From NCBI GenBank assembly GCA_030180135.1, contig CM058240.1, positions 72,225,581 to 72,289,580 of the forward strand: 64,000 nt of DNA, in the 5' to 3' direction. Of the stretch, positions 62,816 to 64,000 are shown one piece after another. A program made the position numbers and the translations under genes. The notes below the pieces were generated by a model. That model was not told the origin of the DNA, did not search any database, and worked only from the letters and a program-made list of their open reading frames with translations. Origin of the DNA: Orychophragmus violaceus (taxonomy: Eukaryota > Streptophyta > Magnoliopsida > Brassicales > Brassicaceae). Positions within the stretch are counted from its first letter, which is position 1. Each line of letters starts with the position of its first letter.

Positions 62816-64000
62816 CGTAAGTGATGAATTGAAGGTTTAGTTTTGTTCAATACCTGATATGGTGAAGCATCTTGTAGAACTTTGGTGGGTGTCCTATTGA
62901 TTAGATAGCAAGCAGACATCACAACATCACTCCAAAACCTCTTAGGAACATTTGTATGGAACATGATTGATCTGGCCACCTCCATCAAGTGTTTATTCTT
63001 TCTCTCAGCCACACCATTCTGTTGTGGAGTGTATGGACAACTTGTTTGATGAATGATCCCATGTTTTGCAAGATGATGTTTGAATGCATTGCTTGTGTAT
63101 TCGCCACCATTATCTGACCTAAATATCTTAATCTTGGCATTGAAATTGTTAGATACATAGGTTTGAAAGTTTGTGAATGCTTCTACAAAGTTAACCAAGT
63201 ATATTTGGATTTCTCATCAATGAATGTCACAAAATACTTATGATTCTCTCTAGAAACACATGGAGCAGTCCAAACATCAGAGTGAACAAGATCAAAGCAG
63301 TTTGCATAAACAGTTTTAGAACTAGGGAAGACTGATTTGCAATGTTTTCCAAGGATACAAGCTTCACAATCATCATTCTTAAAAGAAACAAAGGGCAACA
63401 ATAAACCTAAGGCACGAGACTGAGGGTGACCAAGTCTAGCATGCCAAACAGAATCATTAACTAGAGTAGAACTAAAAACAGTAGCAGATAATTCAGATGC
63501 AAGGTTGGTGTCTTCAAGCATGTATAACTCATCCTTTGTCACACCCTTTCCAAGCAACTTACTTGTCTTAATATCCTGAAAAATCACATCATTAGGACTG
63601 AAGATAACATTGCATTTAAGATCAGTAGCTACTCTCTTAACACTTAGCAAGTTTGATGTAAAACTAGGCATATAAAAAGCTTTTGATTCTCTATCAAACA
63701 ACCTAACATTTCCTATGCCTTTAATTGGAATCCTTTCACCATTAGCAATCACAACATTCCCTAGAGCAGGTTTAACATCTTTAATCAAGTTTAAATCACT
63801 AATCATGTGATGTGAAGCCCCTGAATCTACTATCAATGGCTTATGATCAGATACTAAAGCTTTGTGATTGATTAAAGCATGAAAGGAGCTACCAAAAACA
63901 TTACCAGCACCTTCCTTGAAGGCTTTGATGAGTGCATCAAGATCAGACTTCCTCACCAACTCATTCTGAGGCGCCACATTAGGAGCAGGAGCAAAGGCTG
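62816..64000 (-). mobile_element. RT-14: family-C copia fragment running off the window
   Basis: Its coding sequence resembles RT-4, from the end of integrase (62816) back toward Gag at the window edge. It is interrupted by RT-13 in HHLRVFGC. Confidence 0.9.
62816..64000 (-). pseudogene. pol: RT-14 protease-integrase fragment with a 22-bp deletion
   Basis: Reading leftward: NVAPQNELVRKSDLDALI, protease IVDSGASHHMIS, VWHARLGHPQSRA, DLVHSDVWTAP and FVTFIDEKSKYTWLTL. Next come a frameshift, then FRSDNGGEY, TPQQNGVAERK and YLINRTPTKVLQ. Compared with RT-4 (19137 region), 22 bp are missing after GAATGCTTCTA near 63183, in the integrase core. The upstream part continues beyond 64000. Confidence 0.93.

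Noticed and set aside
1..64000. Endogenous pararetrovirus or other viral sequence
   Set aside because: Integrase, paired LTRs, PBS and TSDs identify LTR retrotransposons. No movement protein, coat or envelope gene is seen.

Overview
This window looks like a block of plant nuclear heterochromatin made of LTR retrotransposons inserted into one another. I found no host gene, rRNA, tRNA or CRISPR array. The plant assignment rests on three things: Ty1/copia and Ty3/gypsy polyproteins of plant type, primer-binding sites that all read TGGTATCAGAGC (complementary to the plant initiator-Met tRNA 3' end), and 5-bp target-site duplications (TSDs). A dicot, perhaps a crucifer, is a guess. I name elements RT-1 to RT-14 (copia) and GY-1 to GY-3 (gypsy). 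By coding sequence the copia elements fall into families A (Gag starts MEDST/MEDMT), B and C (both start MENSRV).

Layout, left part. RT-1 (C, +, 1-1510) ends inside RT-2 (A, -, 1511-3419). RT-2 sits in the 3' end of RT-3 (A, -). RT-3 is interrupted by RT-4, a complete C element (3487-21603, TSD CTGGC). RT-4 in turn carries two complete insertions: RT-5 (A, 4679-10276, TSD AGAAG) and GY-1 (gypsy, 12172-18932, TSD TCTGG). Next comes a rearranged tandem duplication (21604-26919) that joins an A-type 3' half to a C-type 5' half and LTR. RT-3 then resumes (26920-37809), itself split by GY-2 (gypsy, 29710-36425, TSD ATAGG).

Layout, right part. A run of half-elements follows, each cut into by the next: RT-6, RT-7, RT-8, RT-9, RT-10 and RT-11. 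RT-9 also carries GY-3, a complete gypsy-type element that encodes Gag but no polymerase (44048-49186, TSD GGAAG). At about 54332 the sequence jumps out of frame from RT-11 into the middle of RT-12. It then continues through RT-13 and RT-14 to the end. The unmatched halves on the two sides of 54332 are what one large deletion would leave.

How the pieces work. The copia elements encode Gag, protease, integrase, reverse transcriptase and RNase H in one frame, ending about 35 nt before a hairpin and then a polypurine tract (PPT). The gypsy elements encode the same activities in gypsy order (RT and RNase H before integrase), and their reading frame runs through the PPT into the 3' LTR. GY-3 keeps Gag, the LTRs, the primer-binding site (PBS) and the very end of the pol frame, so it would need enzymes from a partner. 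GY-2 is the best candidate partner because their LTR ends are alike.

The most interesting signals are: a hairpin with compensatory stem changes, at the same distance after the stop codon in both copia and gypsy elements; coding sequence that overlaps the PPT and LTR in all three gypsy elements; the Gag-only element; and the datable duplication and deletion junctions. All sequence comparisons were made by eye within this window. Family and clade statements come from general knowledge and were not searched.
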